This document shows, piece after piece, positions 59,233 through 64,000 of a DNA stretch of 64,000 bases; position 1 is the stretch's first letter, and every line of letters begins with the position of its first letter. The notes under the pieces were generated by a model. The model saw nothing but the letters and a program-made list of their open reading frames with translations. It was not told where the DNA came from and made no database searches. The position numbers and the translations under genes were made by a program. Source of the DNA: Echeneis naucrates (Eukaryota; Chordata; Actinopteri; Carangiformes; Echeneidae). The stretch spans positions 9,123,670-9,187,669 of the forward strand of contig NC_042520.1 of assembly GCF_900963305.1 (NCBI RefSeq), read 5' to 3'.

Positions 59233-62200
59233 TCAGCCAAAGAGCTCATCAAGGATGCTGAATGAAGTGTGACGTGTCGATGGCTGTGGAGCAACAACAG
59301 AACAAAATGTTGATGCCAGGAAAAGTAGTTGTCAATCTTGATCTAAAGAAATAGCTGCCAAGCAAGACACCCCCCCACCCCCACCCACATGCCAGTAATA
59401 ACTCAGATCTCTCTCACATTAGATATGGAAGCAGCCTTAACAACTCCTGACTTTATCTCTGATTTAGTCATTATACTGCTGCTAATGAGGCCAAAATCAT
59501 CTCTAATCAGCGAAACCATTTTTATAGTCACTAATTCAATTATAGCTCAGCTGAGCTGTTTGACATAGTATTGAAAGTTTCTACAAAATCTAAACTAATA
59601 AAAGATGTGGGAGATCAGTACATAAACATACATATATAAAACTAATCAATATATAAGGGCCAAACTTTCAAAAGTGCAGAGAAATATAGCCTTTAAATAT
59701 AATTTTTAATAGCACAATACTGTATAGAAACAAATTAGCAAATTGTTCTAAAATCACAGTTTTTTGTTACCAGTTTATATGCAGATTCATGATCAGAGTC
59801 ACTTTCATAATCCTCAATCTCAGCCTCCTCTCTCTGCTCTTCTGCATTGTCATCCTCAATGAGAGACAGCCTGTGGATCACACAGTTTTATTATTATTAT
59901 TATTAGTTATTCGTGGATGATTGTAGCCAAGATCATACCATGAAACAAACACACAAAAAAGAAAGAAATGTGGGATGATGATTTGTTTAAAGTAGTTTTA
60001 CAAGGTAAGGTGAGAGCTCAGGTGTTGCTGATCCAGACTGCGGCCTCTCTGACTGGAGGATAGGTGGCGTCGTTTGACAGGCTTAACCTTTCGAAATTGG
60101 GGCCTGAAGAACAACAGCAGGTAAACTTTAGTAATTAGTAAAATGTTACTTTCCTCCCGCTTCTTAATTCTTCGTTTATATTGTGTTTCGATCTACCTGC
60201 AGCTCTGTGAGCATGTGTTGAGGAAAATTAAGTGAAAATTTTACTTAAGTTATTAATTCTTAAATATTCCTAAAGTTGCCACATGTTTAAAGTGAGCCTT
60301 TCATCTCATGTCCAAAATCTATAACCAGCCTTCTGCCCGGTAACACAGCACAGGTTGTTCATTTAGTGCTGAACAGAGAGAGACTGGCTCTTGGATGATA
60401 AGACCGACAGAAGGTAACTGGCCTCAGGCAATATCCAGCATTTGGCAGGTGCCTGGCAGTAATTTCCAAGACCTGAATCAGAGATAGTAAGTACTGCAGA
60501 TATGTTTATGATAAAACTTAACTTACCTTGAGGAAAACTCCTCCTCAGACTCTGGCTCAGTTAAGTTACTGTCATTATCAGAATCTTTTGCTAAGGGTTT
60601 CCTGGAGGCTATCTGCTTAGCAGGCTGTCTCTGGACAGTGGAGGTGAAAACTGGGGTGTGAAGATTGCTTTGGATGCTGCTATCCAGCCAGGATTCTCTG
60701 GCTGGATCTGGAGGAGACATAAGTCACCTCAGATCATTATGAACACCACATTTCTTCATTGTATGGATTTTATAAACTGAACCCAAAAGATACAGTCTGA
60801 TATATTCACAAACACATTATCTCCAACAAGGCGTGAGGGTCAGGCAAAAGAATACTGATGGCAAGTTTAATGAGTAAATTTTATCAATTTATGGAGTCAT
60901 CAGTAAAGTTAAAATACTAAATATTCACTGGTTCAAGTTTTTGAAATTTGCAATTGTCTATTACAAATTCAAAACCTTTAAATTTGGATTGCTGATCAGA
61001 TGTTACAAGGAATGTAAAGAGGTTACCTTGGGCTTGGTAGAACATATGATAAGCCATGTTAAAAAAAACTTTTCTCACAAAATTACAAAAACAGCTAACC
61101 TAAAGAATCAAATGTATAATTTCTACATTTGTATATCCATGGAGTTTTTGTGGAGCACACAAGTCTGCCTCACCTTGAGCAGTGGTCCTTCGGCGTTTAG
61201 TTAAAGGAACATCATGTGAGCCGACAGTATCACCTCTTGGCTCTGGCTCTCTGGGTCTATGGGGGCGGCGAGCCTCCAGAGACTGCTGGTATATTCTGAC
61301 TGAGGACCTGGAGAGGGCAGCACTGGGACACTCAGACTTCAGCAGTGCAGCCCTGGGAGGGCACAACACAGTGAGAGAGGGATGAAGACAAAGACCAAGA
61401 AAACCTTTGTTCATATTTAGTGGTTCAGTCTTTTTGGGTTCAATAAATTATGGTAAATTGATTTTGACTATGGTCTCATTTTTAGAGGGAATGTCAGCAT
61501 TTACATTAGTCTGTTACATTCACTTTGAATGAAAAGCTTTAGATAGAAGCACAAGGCTCACAGTTTAAAAAATGAGCACTTAAAATCCACTTTTACACCA
61601 TTGACAAAACGTTTTACATAATTAATTTTACCCTGTTAATGGATATACAGTGTATGTCAAATTCAAGAAATCTGTAAAAACTTAGAATCTTAAACATGTC
61701 TGGAAGCTTTCGGGTCTCACAATTGGTCACTGTCCTGTTGCAGCAGCTTAAAACTAAACTCGCTGAGGATCTCCAAGAAGGCCACATTAGCAAGCTGCTC
61801 TTCTCCGTCCCGTGGCTCCCGAAATGCAAAGTGTATACCATCCCTGAGAGCAAGCGCAACACACAGTGGAAATATTGAGGACAATCTACACTTAAAAACC
61901 AAGACTGAATGACTTCAAAATACTTCTGTTCATCAATTCATCACAAACTGAGTTGCTTATCATGAAAGAGGAAATATGTGCTGGAGGGACCCATCTGTCC
62001 CTTTTACTGTGCTACTGCTCCATGTATGAGAACTACAAAAATGCTGTATGTTTTAAAGAAGTTGTCTATTTGAAATTGAACTGAGTGACAACCTGACACA
62101 TATGGTTTGTATATGCTTGTCACATAGATGCGTATACTGACGTGTGCAAGGCCACCAGTGGTTTGCGGATACACTGAAGATCAGTGCCAAAGCTCATGGC

Positions 62201-63303
62201 GAGCCTCTTGGCCAAGTCTCTAATCTCATTGAGATCCCGCCTGCTGTGGTCCTCAGTAAGCATCTCTGAGAACAGCTGAATACACAGAAACGTAACTTTA
62301 AGTAAAGATCCTCATGCAAAAATATGTGAATGGCACACAATCGTCATCAGACCATTGTCATAATGTTAGCTGTCATATGTTTAAATGTTAAAATATGCAA
62401 AAACTAAATAAATGAATGCATTTGTATTATCATAATTAATGACAATTTTAAAAAAATAAAATGCCTGTGAAATGTATTCATAAAAAAAGAATACATAATA
62501 CATAAAAAAGCAATTAAATTTCTAAAAAAAACAAAAAAACAAAAAACAACAACTCCTGTCTAATTATCAACAATATGAAGGTGCTAACAAGTGCCCACCT
62601 GCTGCAGGCTCAGACACACCGTCTTGGCGCTCTGTACAGGACTGATGAGCTTGCTCTTGCTCATAGTCTCTTTAATGATGTCGCCAAAGTCTTTAAAGTA
62701 CTGAAGCAAACCGGAAAAGGGGGAAAAAAAAAAAATCTTAGTTGTGATCATTAGTCTTGTTAATTAACATCACTGGCTAACTACCTAAAAATGTAACAAA
62801 TAATTCACTGCACAAGACTTGTGTGCTTCTTTTAGCCACCGCGACTCTGACTCATGATTCGCACCTCACTGGTTGTAAAACTGATTCTCTCACCCTCCTC
62901 CACTCACTGGCATCTGCGCCGTTACTTTTTTTTTGTCTGACAAACTTTGTTTCCTAACCTTTTTAATTTCATGAATGTAAATTGACTATTGAACTATTTC
63001 TGTAACCACAGTTAAAATATTTTGTTTGTATATGCAGCTAGTTGATGAATGTAAATTTGTATGAAAGCAACAATTATAATGTGTATGTGTATATACTGTA
63101 CATACATATTATATAATGTATATGTATTGAACCAACATTAAATCCGCCCTTTAAGCCTCCCATCTCCACCTTGCTGTAGTGCTTATAGACATCTGTGGCA
63201 GCGCTGAGGTCCAGCACCCCGTAGATGACCAGCTTACAGTAGCCGGCCAGCTGATTGCGCTTCCTCTGTAGAAGAGCTAACTTCATCTCCTCCTCAACCT
63301 CAG
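59233..63303 (-). CDS. stag3: Cohesin subunit SA-3, C-terminal part (truncated by window edge)
   Basis: Meiosis-specific cohesin subunit that binds the RAD21L/REC8 ring. Nine coding exons are present, in order 63170-63303, 62599-62700, 62142-62275, 61721-61843, 61174-61352, 60527-60707, 60002-60103, 59771-59870, 59233-59283; about 367 C-terminal residues, all phases consistent. The rest of the gene lies beyond 64000. Seen: [34 protein letters not shown], the LARRLAMSFG-type block, and GIHFAFR followed by [19 protein letters not shown], which fits STAG3 (FLELLSEFSPRLFHQD) better than STAG1/2. The tail is acidic ([19 protein letters not shown]) and ends [10 protein letters not shown]. In human STAG3 lies in the same chromosome 7 region as MCM7 and COPS6. 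The donor at 60002 (CTT/GTAAAA) is weak and least certain. Confidence 0.9.
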
Positions 63304-64000
63304 CTAGACAGGAGAGCCAGGATGGAAGATGGGAAGATGGAGGGGACAAAAATAGAAATGACAGTGATATGAAGTTATTTTGAAAAATGTTGACACATGG
63401 GCCTAAGAAGAAACTTTTAAGTGGTGACAACAAATGAGAAAAACAGAACGTGTGGTGAAAAACAAATTTTTGTTTTGTTCAGGAATCTGAACCAGGCTAT
63501 GAAATAATAGGGGAGAAAAAGATTAGCGACAGAAGAAGATTCTCAAATCAACTTATAAAGAACTACGTGGGCATAGATGGCAGTAGGGTCCCTCTGGGAG
63601 AGCTTTGGCAGTGTTAAAATTAAGCATTTATAAAGCACTACATATGCACAAGGAAAAAAAAATCCCTTTCTGAACGTCACTATTAATGTGACATCTGCAC
63701 CTGTCTTGTTGCCTTGTCAGTACTGACTCATAGTGCTTCAAGAAAAATACACCACAGTTTATGCAAATATTTACTGTGACGGGTGTTATCTTTTTTTTTT
63801 TAAGTGTCAAAGTAGCATTGAGTGAGGCCAGAAGGGAAAAGCTGTCACAAAAGATATTCCAATAATAATGATGATGATAAACTGATGACCAATTTATGAT
63901 AATTGCAGCGTTTCTACATTTGCTCAAGCTTTACCTACACATTCACAACCATGCGACAGTAGCAATGTTACGCATTTTAATATAATTCAAGGCTGGGGGA
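63304..64000 (-). other. stag3 intron to window edge
   Basis: About 700 bp of AT-rich intronic sequence; no further stag3 exon recognised. Confidence 0.55.

Overview
This window is vertebrate nuclear DNA, most likely from a spiny-rayed teleost fish. The evidence is compact genes with many introns of 80-150 bp, an actinodin gene (a fin-ray protein family that tetrapods have lost), a four-member microRNA cluster in mcm7 that includes a miR-19d-type member, and short decayed retroposon tails of the kind common in teleosts. I saw no retrovirus, LTR element, Polinton, CRISPR array or bacterial-type operon.

Layout. (1) 1-6.4 kb: AT-rich noncoding DNA and the probable nkx3-2 3' UTR. (2) 6.4-7.8 kb: nkx3-2 (minus), an NK homeobox gene of two exons. 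(3) 7.8-18.2 kb: about 10 kb without a gene, the likely regulatory domain of nkx3-2. (4) 18.2-30.2 kb: bod1l1 (minus), for which I built a 30-coding-exon model of 1,709 residues that stays in frame across every junction. (5) 30.2-32.9 kb: an intergenic stretch with an intact tRNA-Leu(AAG) and a candidate decayed DNA element. (6) 32.9-36.3 kb: aurkb (minus). (7) 38.1-40.0 kb: fbxl12 (minus), head-to-head with (8) cops6 (plus, 40.4-45.4 kb). (9) 46.4-48.1 kb: an actinodin gene (minus), tail-to-tail with cops6. (10) 49.7-58.0 kb: mcm7 (minus) hosting four microRNAs in intron 13 (a miR-17/106 member, miR-93, a miR-19d type and miR-25). (11) 59.2-64 kb: the last nine coding exons of stag3 (minus); the gene continues past the right edge.

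How the genes relate. Several belong to the dividing-cell programme: Aurora B (chromosome passenger kinase), MCM7 (replicative helicase) with its proliferation-linked microRNAs, BOD1L1 (fork protection) and STAG3 (meiotic cohesin). The aurkb and mcm7 upstream regions carry matching cell-cycle sites: three CCAAT boxes exactly 33 bp apart plus CHR words for aurkb, and E2F sites plus CCAAT for mcm7. In human the homologues sit on four chromosomes (nkx3-2/bod1l1 on 4, aurkb on 17, fbxl12 on 19, cops6/mcm7/stag3 on 7), so this fish order is a local mosaic.

Points most worth a second look are a 28-bp near-perfect hairpin in the last bod1l1 intron, the alternating-phase small exons of bod1l1 that look like an expanded two-exon unit, a GC-AG first intron in cops6, the fish-type fourth microRNA in mcm7, a 74-codon membrane-protein-like ORF antisense in cops6 intron 1, and a promoter-like CpG-rich segment inside mcm7 intron 1.
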